A DNA stretch of 52,551 bases from Candidatus Margulisiibacteriota bacterium. GTDB taxonomy: Bacteria; Margulisbacteria; WOR-1; JAHJIW01. The position numbers and the translations under genes were made by a program. The stretch lies in NCBI GenBank assembly GCA_018823125.1, contig JAHJIW010000016.1, positions 1 to 52,551 on the forward strand, given 5' to 3'. The notes under the pieces were generated by a model. That model worked only from the letters and a program-made list of their open reading frames with translations, was not told the DNA's origin and searched no databases. Numbering within the stretch: the first letter of the stretch is position 1; each line of letters starts with the position of its first letter. This document shows positions 14,532-25,500 of the stretch, one piece after another.

Positions 14532-15200
14532 ATGGTTGGTCCAGTATCAGGTGGATCGGGCTCAAGTTATCCAAGAGGAGTAAATGACGCCTTTCTTCAA
14601 TCGGGCATTCACTACCACCCCAGAGAAGAACTGAACAATATTCCAGATAGCTACAAAACAGCTGCGATGGAATTAAAAACCGCGCTAGAAAATTCTCATG
14701 GCCCAGGAACCATATTAGTAGCAGTTAACGTAGAGGATGGGGAAATAAGGATTGATGCGCACCTAAGAGGTTCAACCGTTAGCGCGGAAGACGTTGCGGC
14801 GGCAGAAACAATCGCCCAAGAAAATTTTGGTGGCCAGGTAGTTGAGGAAAAAGCTGACCATCTAACCTTAATGAAGAAAAAAGGTAAAATATCCGCCCGC
14901 TTTGATGTAATTAACTTTGGCGGAAGGGATGCGCGCCCCTTTGTTCCAGAAGAAATAAAAGAAAGTGCATTAGAACTATTAAATGCAATTAAAATGAATC
15001 ATCCAGGGGAGCCGGTCATGGTATCTCTCCTGCCATCTGATAAAGGAACCGACTATCAGATTATTGCAGGTGTATTCGAAGGATTAAACTCGAATGACCT
15101 GGCGGCAGCTGAAAGTATTGCATCCCAATTTGGAACCAGTGTTATACAAACTAACCCCGGGCGTATTGAAATCGATACAAATATAGAAGTTGTTCGCTAA
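14532..15200 (+). CDS. Unrecognised protein with internal duplication
   Basis: I do not recognise this 222-aa protein. It has no signal peptide or membrane helix. After a Gly/Ser-rich start (MVGPVSGGSGSSYPRG) it shows two related halves. Each begins with an Ala/Leu-rich helix followed by a gap and a beta strand (ELKTALENSHGPGTILVAV near 45; ALELLNAIKMNHPGEPVMV near 145). Each then carries an (A)AAE(T/S)IA helix (DVAAAETIAQENFGG; DLAAAESIASQFGTS) and a final strand pair. ATG 14532 is preferred to GTG 14523 because AGGGAGG (14517-14523) is spaced 8 nt from it. The stop codon overlaps that of the convergent MBL gene. Confidence 0.8.
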   Translation: MVGPVSGGSGSSYPRGVNDAFLQSGIHYHPREELNNIPDSYKTAAMELKTALENSHGPGTILVAVNVEDGEIRIDAHLRGSTVSAEDVAAAETIAQENFGGQVVEEKADHLTLMKKKGKISARFDVINFGGRDARPFVPEEIKESALELLNAIKMNHPGEPVMVSLLPSDKGTDYQIIAGVFEGLNSNDLAAAESIASQFGTSVIQTNPGRIEIDTNIEVVR

Positions 15201-16078
15201 GCTTTCCAGGGAACGTTGAAGTCTTTGTTATGAGACGTAACCGGATGCTCTTCGAAGAGTTTTTTGCGGATGGGCTCAAGCAGGTTTTCTTTTTGGCCTA
15301 GATATTCGGCTACACATTCTAGTTTGACGCCCTTTTCTTTGGCGGCTTGGATAGCATCCTTCATTTTTTCTCTCCACTTAAGGTCCCTAAGGAAGTGGTG
15401 ATCAACAATCAGGGTTTTTAGCTTGTGGGTTCCTTTAATGATTTTAGCCAGCGCCCTTGTGTGCATACCATATATATATGTCATCGGTCCGTCCATGATG
15501 CAAATTTCGGGATCTTCATGAATAATGAAGTCCTCCTGGGATTTGAGGGTGGCTCCTTCGATATCAGAGGTGTGAACGAACTTATGCTTGCCATCTGATA
15601 TAGAAACGGAGGTCACACAGCCTAGCTTTTCATCCGCGCCGTGAGGAAGTGGCTGAGAAAACTTTAAAATTGTATGGCCAAACTTAAATTCGCGGCCGTC
15701 TGAGTACTCAATTACCTCAGGAAGCCCAACGACCTTCTTCAGAAAGGCACGAGCACGTGTAGCCTGGCTCTTATTGATTTTTTGCTCCGGGTGTTTGATG
15801 AATAATTTCTTGCCATTAAATATTTCGACATCATCCGGGTTGTAGTGATCGTAATGATAGTGGGTAATAATTAATATATCCGCTTTTTTAGCGTAGGCTT
15901 TGATCTCGTGCCAGAACTTCATCATTAGTTTTTGCTCGATGGGGTGCGGGGGTCTACCATAGCGATTGCCAGCCAGGGCACAACCAGGATCAATCAGTAT
16001 CTTAACATCCGGAGTTTCAACGTAGGTGGCCATACTGCGGACACCTAAAGAATCAAAAGCAATTGGAATTATTTTCAT
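15197..16078 (-). CDS. Metallo-beta-lactamase-fold protein, UPF0282 type
   Basis: This 293-aa predicted metal-dependent hydrolase has the MBL metal-binding signature HYHYDH near residue 72, a downstream HTSDIEG metal ligand region and a late VDHHFLRD histidine pair. The N-terminus (IPIAFDSLGVRSMATYVET) and overall layout resemble the UPF0282 family, known mainly from archaea and some uncultured bacteria; the substrate is unknown. It is the last gene of tgt-DUF6485-MBL, with a 1-bp gap after the DUF6485 gene. The stop overlaps the stop of the convergent upstream gene by 4 bp. Confidence 0.8.
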   Translation of the reverse strand: MKIIPIAFDSLGVRSMATYVETPDVKILIDPGCALAGNRYGRPPHPIEQKLMMKFWHEIKAYAKKADILIITHYHYDHYNPDDVEIFNGKKLFIKHPEQKINKSQATRARAFLKKVVGLPEVIEYSDGREFKFGHTILKFSQPLPHGADEKLGCVTSVSISDGKHKFVHTSDIEGATLKSQEDFIIHEDPEICIMDGPMTYIYGMHTRALAKIIKGTHKLKTLIVDHHFLRDLKWREKMKDAIQAAKEKGVKLECVAEYLGQKENLLEPIRKKLFEEHPVTSHNKDFNVPWKA

Positions 16079-16079
16079 A

Positions 16080-16268
16080 TCAACTATTACACTCTATATA
16101 GTATTCGATTGACCGGTTACCGGTTGCTTCTTGCTCTTTCGAAAAATAGCAGGCAGGAAGTTCATTGCGATCACGATGATATTTGAGACAATCGCAGCAA
16201 ACCCCTTTTTTGTCACACGAAAAGGTGCAATTACACATTTTTAGGTTACGGGATTTGTTACATTCCAT
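16080..16268 (-). CDS. Small cysteine-rich DUF6485-type protein
   Basis: This is a 62-aa protein with eight cysteines, clustered as C-N-C-T-F-S-C, GVCCDC and single cysteines at positions 3, 40 and 60. The pattern (NCTFSCDKKGVCCDC, ELPACYF, RSIEYYI) matches DUF6485, a small presumably metal-binding family of unknown role. The ATG lies 1 bp after the tgt stop and its stop lies 1 bp before the MBL start, so the three are almost certainly one operon. Confidence 0.8.
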   Translation of the reverse strand: MECNKSRNLKMCNCTFSCDKKGVCCDCLKYHRDRNELPACYFSKEQEATGNRSIEYYIECNS

Positions 16269-16269
16269 A

Positions 16270-17376
<1,107 letters not shown>

Positions 17377-17425
17377 GCACAAATTGGGGATTTGGCGGGG
17401 TGGCAAAAAAATTTCACAAAATCAT

Positions 17426-17453
17426 GCAAGTTTAGCCGCTCCCACCCCGATAT
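17426..17453 (+). promoter_or_regulatory. CGAT-type (sigma28-like) promoter P1 for the 17559 gene
   Basis: GCAAGTTT (17426-17433), a 12-bp spacer, then CCCGATAT (17446-17453). The flanking word CATGCAAGTTT is shared with three other promoters of the surface cluster. It resembles the FliA/WhiG class (TAAAGTTT-N11/12-GCCGATAA). The expected transcript start is near 17460, just before the leader element. Confidence 0.7.
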
Positions 17454-17463
17454 AGTAAGTGAA

Positions 17464-17523
17464 GCCATCTGCAAGTGTCTGAAGAAGACAAATTTTAAGG
17501 CAGCAGATAGGCTGCCTTTTTTA
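17464..17523 (+). promoter_or_regulatory. Leader attenuator L1
   Basis: GCCATCTGC (17464-17472) lies within the first bases of the predicted transcript. At 17497-17518 a strong intrinsic terminator is formed by AAGGCAGC, a 6-nt loop and GCTGCCTT, followed by T residues. The 5' element can alternatively pair with GCAGAT and GGC inside the terminator (17503-17512), which would dissolve it. This is a classical terminator/antiterminator layout, 35 bp before the start codon of a giant surface-protein gene. The trigger is unknown. Confidence 0.65.
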
Positions 17524-17558
17524 GTTTCTAGAAAAGGTTTCAAGGAGATGCACAAAGG

Positions 17559-20500
17559 ATGCACAAGGTAAAAAAGATAATTAGTACAATAATTTTCACG
17601 CTGTTGTTAACAGTCGTGTTTGCTGGTTCGGCATCCGCCTTTTTTGCGGTTGAAGATTATACCTACATTGACGGTTTTACATACATTTCAAATCCTTCCC
17701 CAAAAATCGTCAAAGATAGTGAAAACGATCTCCATGCTATATACCTTTTCGAAGATGGCATGGCAAAAAATTATATTGATTACACTTATGTTGACTTTGA
17801 AAACAGAGCAGATGAAAGTAGCTGGGCAGCATTTCAGCACGCATACGTCACTGATGCTGACGTCAACATAGAATCTGTAGACTTTTGTATTGACGATGAC
17901 GACACCCTGCACGTTGCCTGGATCGAATACGACACCAACACTTCCGATTATGCAGTTTATTATATGTATAAGGGGATCTCAGATCCGAACTGGAGCACTC
18001 CTCAAGACATTACTCAAAATCCTTCTGTTCGTTGTGATGATATTGCCATCGCAACTAACGGAGAAATCGTAAGTATTGCTTATGCCCACAAAGATACTTT
18101 CAGCACCAGTATCATAGTTGCACAAATTGGAATTGGCAATCATTACGCTAGTCAAGCTTTTGACGCCGCTGACAACAATCTTAGTAAAGTCTCAATCGCT
18201 ATGACTGAATCCGGAGAATATGCAGTTACTTACTTAAGAGAAGATCTCATATTTCTTTGCTACCGCCTAGAATTTGCACACAGCTCTAGTCCCCAGACCT
18301 CCTATGAACTTATCAATACGGGAAATCTTTTTGACACTGAAATCGTGGCTGACCAAGCCAGTGATTTCCACGTTATCTATCTAGATGCCGCCCATGAAGC
18401 CCAGTATCTAAAAGTCGATAGCTCCGGAACAATTTTAGACAGCAACGCCTATACCAACTTTGCAGTTGAAACCATATCCGCCTATATGACCGAAAATGAC
18501 ATACTGTGCTTTGCATTCTCAAGCGGCGTTCTGGGACCCAACAAAGTAATTGGAACTTTTAATTATGACTTTGCAAACGGCACCTATTCTGGAACAGGAT
18601 TCATTGGAATTTCTGGCTATGACGTAAATTATCCGGATGCGTTTGTTGATACAGATGGATGTTCATACTTTGTATTTTATGATGAAGATAACTCTAAAGT
18701 TTATTATGCTGATCAGGACTATGTACCGGCTACTGCTTCAAATCTAAGTTCACCTGCCGATACATCAGAAACTAACAACTCAGCGGTTACTTTTGAGTGG
18801 AATGCAGCAACAGATAATTTTGAAATTGTAAAATACAATCTATCCGTAAGAAACGCTACTCACGGTAACTATTCAGTTGATGTGACATCTGGATTAAGTG
18901 AATCTTATGCTGTTCCGGGTGACGGAACCTATGAGTGGGATGTAGAGGCTTATGATCCTTATGCTGAAACCGATTACTTAGGCTATCCAGCAACTAGTTC
19001 TGCCTGGTCAGTTATTGTTGATACGGTAGCTCCTGATACCCCAAATCTTTTAAGTCCTGGAACCGCTGAGGTTTATACTACTACCGATGACATTACATTT
19101 AGTTGGGATACCTTAACTGATCCTGACTTAGAAGATGGTACAACCAGAACGGACGTTACCGGAACCATTTATATTGACGGGGACGGACAAGCAACCATTA
19201 CCGGTATTGATCAAACCATGACCGAATCAATTAAGTCATTTGCTGCTTTAGGTCTGGGAACCGGTAACTATACCTGGTACCTAGAAGTAACCGACGCCGC
19301 TGGGAACACCGCAGTTTCTGAAACCAGAGAGATTATTATCGATGAAGCTATCTATGCTCCAGATACCGATGCTCCGGTTTCAACTCTAACTATGAGTCAA
19401 GACTCAGATAACAACTGGTATAATGATGCCAGCTTAACTGGAGAATTAGCAGCAACTGACTTAGGAATCGGCAACACTAATATTGAAACCTACTACACTA
19501 TTTCAAATACAACTACTGGATCACAGACTTCGGGTTCATTCAATTTTTCAAATGACGGTCCTTTAACCATCGACTTTGTTGATGAAGGCGAATATGAAGC
19601 ATCATATTATTCAATTGACGGAGAAGGTAACATGGAGTCAACTAACGAATCGATCGTTAACTACGACTTCACCGCCCTTAACCCCATCACCGATTTAGCG
19701 CTAGTTACATACGGACCAACTACCGCTACCGTAAGTTGGACTGACACTTATGATGCAAATACTGACTTAGCAGATACCGACTACTACCAAGTATATTACT
19801 CAACGGATGGAACTCCTGATATTTCAGTTGATCCATACGTTGAAGTTAATGCTACCGCAACCAGCATGCAAACCGAAATCACTGGTTTAGACATTGCAAA
19901 CTCAACCTATACCATTGCAGTTGTATCTGTCGACCGCGCTGGAAACGTATCTGACTTATCAAACGAGGTTTCTGCATCCGCTCCGGATATCGCTTCAATT
20001 GAAATTGACGAAATTACCAATGCCGTTGATCCTTCATCTGACACAACTTTAACCTATACAGTTTATGACTCATCTGAAAACGTATTAGACTTAGCCGCTT
20101 TAGGGCTAGAATCATCTTGGTTAGTATGGACCACTACCGGTGGATCAGTTGCAAACGATGTATATACTGCTCCAGCTGAAGATGGAAATTACACGCTAAC
20201 CGCTAACAGCGCAGCAGATGAAACCGTTACCGATTCAATTGAAATCATGGTTAACTCAGGCGGACCTTCAATTACGGTTACTATTGACGGCGTAGAAGTT
20301 GATCCAACTTCAATGACTACAGATACGCTAATTGATATTAATGCGGAAATTATATTCACTATTGCTGATGCTAACGGCGTAGTCGAAAGCTCAGTTTCAG
20401 TTACCCTTGATTCAGCACCGGTTACTTCGTTATCAATCTCAGCCTTAAGTGCTGCGACCGTTGATTCTCTAGAAGTTAATCCTTCGGTTTCATTAAGCGA

Positions 20501-20897
20501 CGGAGTACACACTTTAGTTGCTTCAGCTGATGACGCAACCGGGGAAAATTCATCTACCAGCGTATCATTTAAAGTGTACGATAGCTTATCAGTTATCGGA
20601 ACACCAATGAACTACCCTAATCCGTTCAATCCTAACGGTGGTCAATCTACGACTATACGTTATACGTTATCGCAAAATACCAATATCACGCTCATGGTCT
20701 ATGACATTACCGGAAAGCACGTTTTAAGAAGAGTTTATACTTCTGGCACTACCGGTGGTAGCGCTGGGCAAAATGAGATCACATGGAATGGCACTAACGA
20801 CTTCGGAACCAGGGCTGGAAGCGGAGTATACATTTACTTCATCGTTTCTGGCGGCAAAGTTTTAGGTTCCGGAGAAATGGCTGTTTACAATCAATAA
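17559..20897 (+). CDS. Giant exported protein with propeller-like, Ig/FnIII and FlgD-like C-terminal domains
   Basis: This 1112-aa protein starts with a Sec signal peptide (basic MHKVKK, hydrophobic core, cleavage near ASA-FF). Residues ~30-390 contain repeated Asp/Tyr-rich strands typical of a beta-propeller (for example DDDDTLHVAWIEYD). Residues ~395-1000 are Ig/fibronectin-III-like modules (VTFEWNAATDNFEIVKYN; ATVSWTDTYD). The last 96 residues start with MNYPNPFNP and contain TTIRYTLS, LMVYDITG and GSGVYIYF, a FlgD-Ig-like domain of the sort used as a C-terminal sorting signal in type IX-like systems. The SD AAGGAG is 11 nt upstream of the ATG. It is followed after 17 bp by a PorV-like gene. 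The surface-display role is inferred. Confidence 0.85.
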   Translation: MHKVKKIISTIIFTLLLTVVFAGSASAFFAVEDYTYIDGFTYISNPSPKIVKDSENDLHAIYLFEDGMAKNYIDYTYVDFENRADESSWAAFQHAYVTDADVNIESVDFCIDDDDTLHVAWIEYDTNTSDYAVYYMYKGISDPNWSTPQDITQNPSVRCDDIAIATNGEIVSIAYAHKDTFSTSIIVAQIGIGNHYASQAFDAADNNLSKVSIAMTESGEYAVTYLREDLIFLCYRLEFAHSSSPQTSYELINTGNLFDTEIVADQASDFHVIYLDAAHEAQYLKVDSSGTILDSNAYTNFAVETISAYMTENDILCFAFSSGVLGPNKVIGTFNYDFANGTYSGTGFIGISGYDVNYPDAFVDTDGCSYFVFYDEDNSKVYYADQDYVPATASNLSSPADTSETNNSAVTFEWNAATDNFEIVKYNLSVRNATHGNYSVDVTSGLSESYAVPGDGTYEWDVEAYDPYAETDYLGYPATSSAWSVIVDTVAPDTPNLLSPGTAEVYTTTDDITFSWDTLTDPDLEDGTTRTDVTGTIYIDGDGQATITGIDQTMTESIKSFAALGLGTGNYTWYLEVTDAAGNTAVSETREIIIDEAIYAPDTDAPVSTLTMSQDSDNNWYNDASLTGELAATDLGIGNTNIETYYTISNTTTGSQTSGSFNFSNDGPLTIDFVDEGEYEASYYSIDGEGNMESTNESIVNYDFTALNPITDLALVTYGPTTATVSWTDTYDANTDLADTDYYQVYYSTDGTPDISVDPYVEVNATATSMQTEITGLDIANSTYTIAVVSVDRAGNVSDLSNEVSASAPDIASIEIDEITNAVDPSSDTTLTYTVYDSSENVLDLAALGLESSWLVWTTTGGSVANDVYTAPAEDGNYTLTANSAADETVTDSIEIMVNSGGPSITVTIDGVEVDPTSMTTDTLIDINAEIIFTIADANGVVESSVSVTLDSAPVTSLSISALSAATVDSLEVNPSVSLSDGVHTLVASADDATGENSSTSVSFKVYDSLSVIGTPMNYPNPFNPNGGQSTTIRYTLSQNTNITLMVYDITGKHVLRRVYTSGTTGGSAGQNEITWNGTNDFGTRAGSGVYIYFIVSGGKVLGSGEMAVYNQ

Positions 20898-20914
20898 TTT
20901 CGGGGGGAATTAAA

Positions 20915-22099
20915 ATGATTACTAGAAAGGAAAATAAAAGGAGGATAGCCAAACTGTTCATCGCAGCAGTTGTTATCCTAGCGGTGCTGGCGCTTCAGTG
21001 TGTCGCCTTTGCTGCTGACTCTACTACCGCTGATACTACCATTGTTTGTTACGGCGCTAAGTCTGTTTCTATGGGTCGTGCTTCTACTGCTTTATCTCTA
21101 GGTACCGCTTCGATCTTCTCTAACCCGGCAGGTACCGTTACTGATACTAAATGGGGTATTACTTCTATGTCTACCCAATTACTCCACCGTGTTTCTTATC
21201 AAATGTTAGCCGGTACCTACAATTACGGAAATGCTACCTACGGTATCGGTTATGTTGGCGCTTCTACTCCGGCTGGTTATTACACCACTGATTCTGGAAG
21301 CTTAGCTTCTGCTCAACCAATCTCTTACGGCGACACTACCCTTGCTATGTCTTGTGGTTACAAAGTTAACGATCAATTCAATAACCCTAGATCCATTGGT
21401 GACCTTACGGTTGGTGCTACTTTAAAGCTGGTTAACAAAGGTTTTTCCGGCACGGGCGTAGACGGTTATTCTGGTTCCGGTTATGCTACTGATTTTGGCG
21501 TTATATTAGAAAATAATGATGGGTTTGCTCTAGGAGCTACCCTTACCAACATCCTGAGCTCAGTTTCTTGGGCTTCTGGATACTCTGAAGGTCTTCCTGC
21601 CGCATTCAAATTTGGTGGTGCCAAGATCTTACTTGAAGACAAGTTAACTATTAGTGCTGATTCTGACATTTCCTTATCTTCGTATCCTTTAACCATGCAC
21701 ATTGGTGCTGAGTACAAGCCAATTCCTATCATTTCAGTAAGAGCTGGTTTTGACCAAGCTGCTTCTACTTCTGGCGACAACGCTGGAACTACTTCTACCA
21801 ACCTAACTGCTGGTATTGGTATTAACTACAAAGGTGTCAGTTTTGATTATGCATATAGACAAGATTCAACTCTAGAAGACAACATGACTCACTACTTCTC
21901 AATTTCTTACTCTCCTGAGATTGAAGAAACCACGGTAGTTAAGACACCAGTTGAGAATAAAGACGTAGCTGAATTAGCTGAGATTTCTGGAGATGCTAAA
22001 GACTTAAGTGAACCTACTAAGATTGCCGCTAAAGAACCTACTAAAGTGGCCTCTGAAATTGACTCTGATCTAGCGGAGTTAATGGAGCTGGATAGATAA
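20915..22099 (+). CDS. PorV/UPF0164-type outer-membrane protein, copy 1
   Basis: This 394-aa protein has a signal peptide (RIAKLFIAAVVILAVLALQ, cleavage near AFA-AD). The mature N-terminus (KSVSMGRASTALSLGTASIF, then SNPAG) matches the start of PorV/UPF0164 proteins, outer-membrane beta barrels that carry or anchor type IX secretion substrates in Bacteroidetes. Alternating strands with Tyr/Gly/Thr continue to residue ~340. The last ~50 residues are a charged tail with repeated (E)PTK(I/V)A units. It lies 17 bp after the first FlgD-tailed gene, on the same transcript. A near-identical copy is at 31084. No other type IX component is visible in the window. Confidence 0.75.
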   Translation: MITRKENKRRIAKLFIAAVVILAVLALQCVAFAADSTTADTTIVCYGAKSVSMGRASTALSLGTASIFSNPAGTVTDTKWGITSMSTQLLHRVSYQMLAGTYNYGNATYGIGYVGASTPAGYYTTDSGSLASAQPISYGDTTLAMSCGYKVNDQFNNPRSIGDLTVGATLKLVNKGFSGTGVDGYSGSGYATDFGVILENNDGFALGATLTNILSSVSWASGYSEGLPAAFKFGGAKILLEDKLTISADSDISLSSYPLTMHIGAEYKPIPIISVRAGFDQAASTSGDNAGTTSTNLTAGIGINYKGVSFDYAYRQDSTLEDNMTHYFSISYSPEIEETTVVKTPVENKDVAELAEISGDAKDLSEPTKIAAKEPTKVASEIDSDLAELMELDR

Positions 22100-22135
22100 A
22101 TACGGCCCTTTCAGGGCACCCCGAATAGACAATAT

Positions 22136-22175
22136 AAGAGGAGCAACATTAGCAGATGGCTGCTCCTCTTTTTTT
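22136..22175 (+). terminator. Terminator T1 with GCAGATGGC loop
   Basis: A 10-bp stem AAGAGGAGCA/TGCTCCTCTT (22136-22145, 22161-22170) encloses a 15-nt loop and is followed by T residues to 22175. The 3' half of the loop is GCAGATGGC (22152-22160), the exact complement of the leader element GCCATCTGC. Such a large loop with a conserved word is not needed for termination. Confidence 0.85.
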
Positions 22176-22178
22176 GTC

Positions 22179-22351
22179 ATACTCGGGTATTTTACCAACC
22201 AATTGGCCTACGCAAACACGCACCGAAAGCCCCTCCGAGTCTTTCGGTGCTCACATTACGGCCTCGCTCCCCCTCGACAAGCTCGGGGTCCGTGGCCGCT
22301 CGGCCTTATGATGGTTTGCTGTAGACCATTGGTTGCTAGATAACCCTCGTA
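22179..22351. repeat. Long imperfect palindromic element (MITE- or REP-like)
   Basis: The arms 22179-22217 and 22314-22351 are inverted repeats. CAACCAATTGGCCTACGCAAAC on the left corresponds to CAACCAAT, GGTCTAC and AGCAAAC on the complement of the right, and the similarity runs outward through CGGGTAT/GGGTTAT. Inside are further hairpins, including CACCGAAAG/CTTTCGGTG (22221-22229, 22241-22249) and a CCTCGA...CTCGGGG stem. The element is richer in G+C than its neighbours and lies between terminator T1 and promoter P2. The two equivalent intergenic regions downstream lack it. Confidence 0.65.
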
Positions 22352-22392
22352 AACAAAAATGATTTTTCGACAAAATTATATAGCGATTCCAT

Positions 22393-22420
22393 GCAAGTTT
22401 TAGCAGTTTTACCCCGATTA
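22393..22420 (+). promoter_or_regulatory. CGAT-type promoter P2 for the 22533 gene
   Basis: GCAAGTTT (22393-22400), a 12-bp spacer and CCCGATTA (22413-22420), preceded by CAT as in P1, P3 and P4. The downstream sequence is TATATATA, so the start should lie near 22427. Confidence 0.7.
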
Positions 22421-22429
22421 TATATATAG

Positions 22430-22516
22430 AAAGAGCATTAAAACTCTTTCAAGTCATCTGCAAATAGTCGAATACAAACGTATATTAGAGCGGCAGTCAG
22501 ATGACACGCTCTTTTT
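22430..22516 (+). promoter_or_regulatory. Leader attenuator L2
   Basis: Three elements are visible. First comes a small hairpin AAAGAG/CTCTTT (22430-22435, 22444-22449). Next is GTCATCTGC (22453-22461). Last is a terminator-like hairpin AGAGCG/CGCTCT (22487-22492, 22507-22512) with a T-rich tail. The terminator loop contains CAGATGAC (22498-22505), exactly complementary to GTCATCTG upstream. Pairing of those two would compete with the terminator loop. The start codon follows 17 bp later. Confidence 0.65.
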
Positions 22517-22532
22517 ATTTATAAGGAAAGAA

Positions 22533-25500
22533 ATGAGCAAATATTTCAAAAATTTATTATTAATACTGCTAACGGCAATCGTTATCACAGTGCCTTTCGC
22601 CATGACTGCACATGCCGCCTGGAGTGGAGATGAATACACCGTTAAAGAAGCCCAGCAATTTTCATGGATGTATTTCACTCCACCTATAGTTGAATCTGAT
22701 GGAGATGCAAATATCTTCTTTTATTATGACAGCGGAACTCACCAACTAGCACGTCGGGAAGCCAACACCATTGATCTGCAAGATGCCACCCCTTGGTATC
22801 AAACCAATTGGAACGAAACTTCGATCACCACTAGCTCTAACTGGATTGATGCTTTTGATGCGTCGATAGATTCAGAAGACAACAAATATATCGCCTACAC
22901 AAAATATAACAGTGGCGACGGAGTAAATAACCTTTATATAGAAAAAATTGGCAGCGGCTCCTGGACTGTAACATTAGATAATGACGCTGCTTATGATTAT
23001 TTTGAGGTTGCAGTTGACGTATACGATGATGGAAATGACATTTTTATCGGAGTGGTTGGCGCCGCTGATAAATGGGGAGGCAACCAAAATAAGGTATTCA
23101 TCCTGGATACGGACGGCAATATTCTTGATACCACAACGGCAGGCGGCGGGGTCCCTTATGAAAATGGAGAGCTAAGGTGTGCCTTCAACAAAACCGACGC
23201 CCGAATTTTTGCTTACGCCTTCTACTCAGAATATGCTGACACTTTACATTTTGAAGCTTATCGAAATGGATCTGTTATATCTTCTCCTATAATCTCTCTC
23301 GATAGTCCTCAATCTTCTAATTTTGATATGGTTTGCGACAGCGATGGTACCTTCCACGTCATTTACGAAGAAGAAAACGGGAGTGGCTACCATTATGTTC
23401 GTCAGGCAAAGGTGCAATGCACACTCTATACTTCAACTGTAACCGACACCATCAATGTAACCAGTGATTCCCTAACTTCTGATTATTACGTTAACTCGCT
23501 CGATGTTAACAGCGAAGATAAATTATACGCGGTTTATAAAACCAGCAGTTATTTTTACTATAGAACCCAAAATTCTGGTGAAAATACCTGGAGCACCCAA
23601 ACCCTCATCTTAGGAGACCCTTCAGAGCCTACTTATGATTTGTACTTGAGTCATGACATTTATGACAACATGTATATTTCTTATGCTACTAGTCATGATC
23701 CTAATGTACCAACTCTTCATTTCAGCATGATCGACCAGTCTGCTCCGGCTACCCCTTCCATTAGCGGGTTAAATAATCCTGAATATAAAAATAATTCTGA
23801 GCATTTCATATTTGACTTAGTTTTTGAAGATGATTATTGTTCAGGCATTGATAGTTTTGAAATATTAGCAGATACCACCGTGCTTGCCAGCGGCGCATTA
23901 GCGAATGGAGAAAGCCCCAAAGCATTTGATTTTTCCTATACTCTGGCTGAAGGTGAATATGAACTAACCGCCAAAATCTATGATGCCGATGGACATTCTT
24001 CACAATCATCACCAATCACGCTGCGCATAGATAATACCGGACCTGAAATTACGCTTACGCCACCGGCTGAACTCCAGTATCACCAGGAAATTATAGGTAT
24101 CACGTATGGGCTTTTTGCTTCTCGGGAAGCTACTTTTGATTTCACGATCGATGATCCAGATATTGACGTTGGTATAGCTGGATCACAAGTTGCTCACATT
24201 TACTGGACCGATATCGATGGTACCACCGAATTAAATTTATCTGACACTTCATATGCCATCAGCGAAACCAGCGACGGGCGGAAGGGTTATGTTTTAAGCT
24301 CTGTAGACTACGCTAATAACGTTTCGCTCAAAAGCATCGGCGTTTTAATTGATACTACCGCGCCAACCTTCACTCCTGACGCTAATGGTATTGAACACGA
24401 TGGTTGTTATGGATACAACGAATCGCTCTATATTTCCGGTCTAGTTGATGACGTCAATCCAAATGCAGGAAATACCTATTCAGGAGTACAAAAAGTTGAA
24501 GCCGAGTTCTTTGATGATCAAGGCATTTCTATCTATGGCCCTTATACCATATACGAAGATCTAGCCGCTTCCTGGGAAGTCGGCACTGTTTTATCTAGCT
24601 ACGAAGCAAATTACTTAACTCCTTTTCAACTAGGCACAGGCACTTATTCGGTTAACGTTATCTCCACCGACTGGGGTGGAAACCAAGCTACAGAAGTAAT
24701 TCCTTTCCGCATCTTCCCATCTACAACCATCAGTGCTCCAGCTAATCAGAGTGTGGTAGATGAAAGTGAAAATGAAGTAACTTTTGCGATTGAGTTAAAT
24801 GATGTCAGTGAAATTGACGACATTGAAATTTTCGTTAATGGCACCAAAGATGGAGATTTAGATCCCGCCACTGTCTCAGATTTTACCGCCATTAATTATG
24901 ATCTCGAACTGGATGATGGTATTAACGAAATTGAGGTAAAAACTTCAGATAATCAAAACAACTATTCTAACGACACAACGACCATCCTGGTTGATACCGT
25001 TGCATCAAGCATTTCAGCTACGGTTGAAATCGTTAATCAAAATATCTCAGGCACCGATTATCTAGTACCTTCAGTTAGCGGTACTGGTACAGATCCTAAT
25101 ACCAACGGCGCCGATGAAGTAGCGGGTATCTCAGCTATTGTCCTTGGAGTTTGGGAAGGCGAATATGATGAAAATAATCTCCCGCAAACTCAGCCACTTT
25201 ATAATATTGACTACTACGTAGATTCATTACGTGTCTTTAATGATTCAACTTCTTACTCTACGAGTGAAACCTTTGGTGGATCTATCACTGACCTGAAGCT
25301 CTCTTATGAAGATGATCCAAAAACTTATACCTTTGTATTTATTGTGGAAGACTTCGCACGTAATTCAACTATGCGCATTCAATACGTAACTCTTGATCCG
25401 GCTGTCGGCCCTACCGACGCTACCCACTGGACCTTTGATCCAGCTGTTCCAGTTGTACCTCAAGGTCAATCTTTAGACGTTGGTTATACCATTAAAGACA

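Noticed and set aside
17464..17523. Cyclic-di-GMP (GEMM) or preQ1 riboswitch in the leader of the 17559 gene
   Set aside because: None of the conserved words of these classes is present; the structure is better described as a short attenuator shared with three other leaders.
17548..17571. Seven-codon upstream reading frame (MHKGCTR) overlapping the 17559 start
   Set aside because: Its ATG directly abuts the Shine-Dalgarno sequence with no spacing, so it is unlikely to be translated.
22201..22350. A small RNA or tRNA-like gene in the 22.2-22.35 kb spacer
   Set aside because: No cloverleaf or promoter was found; the inverted arms are better explained as a palindromic repeat element.
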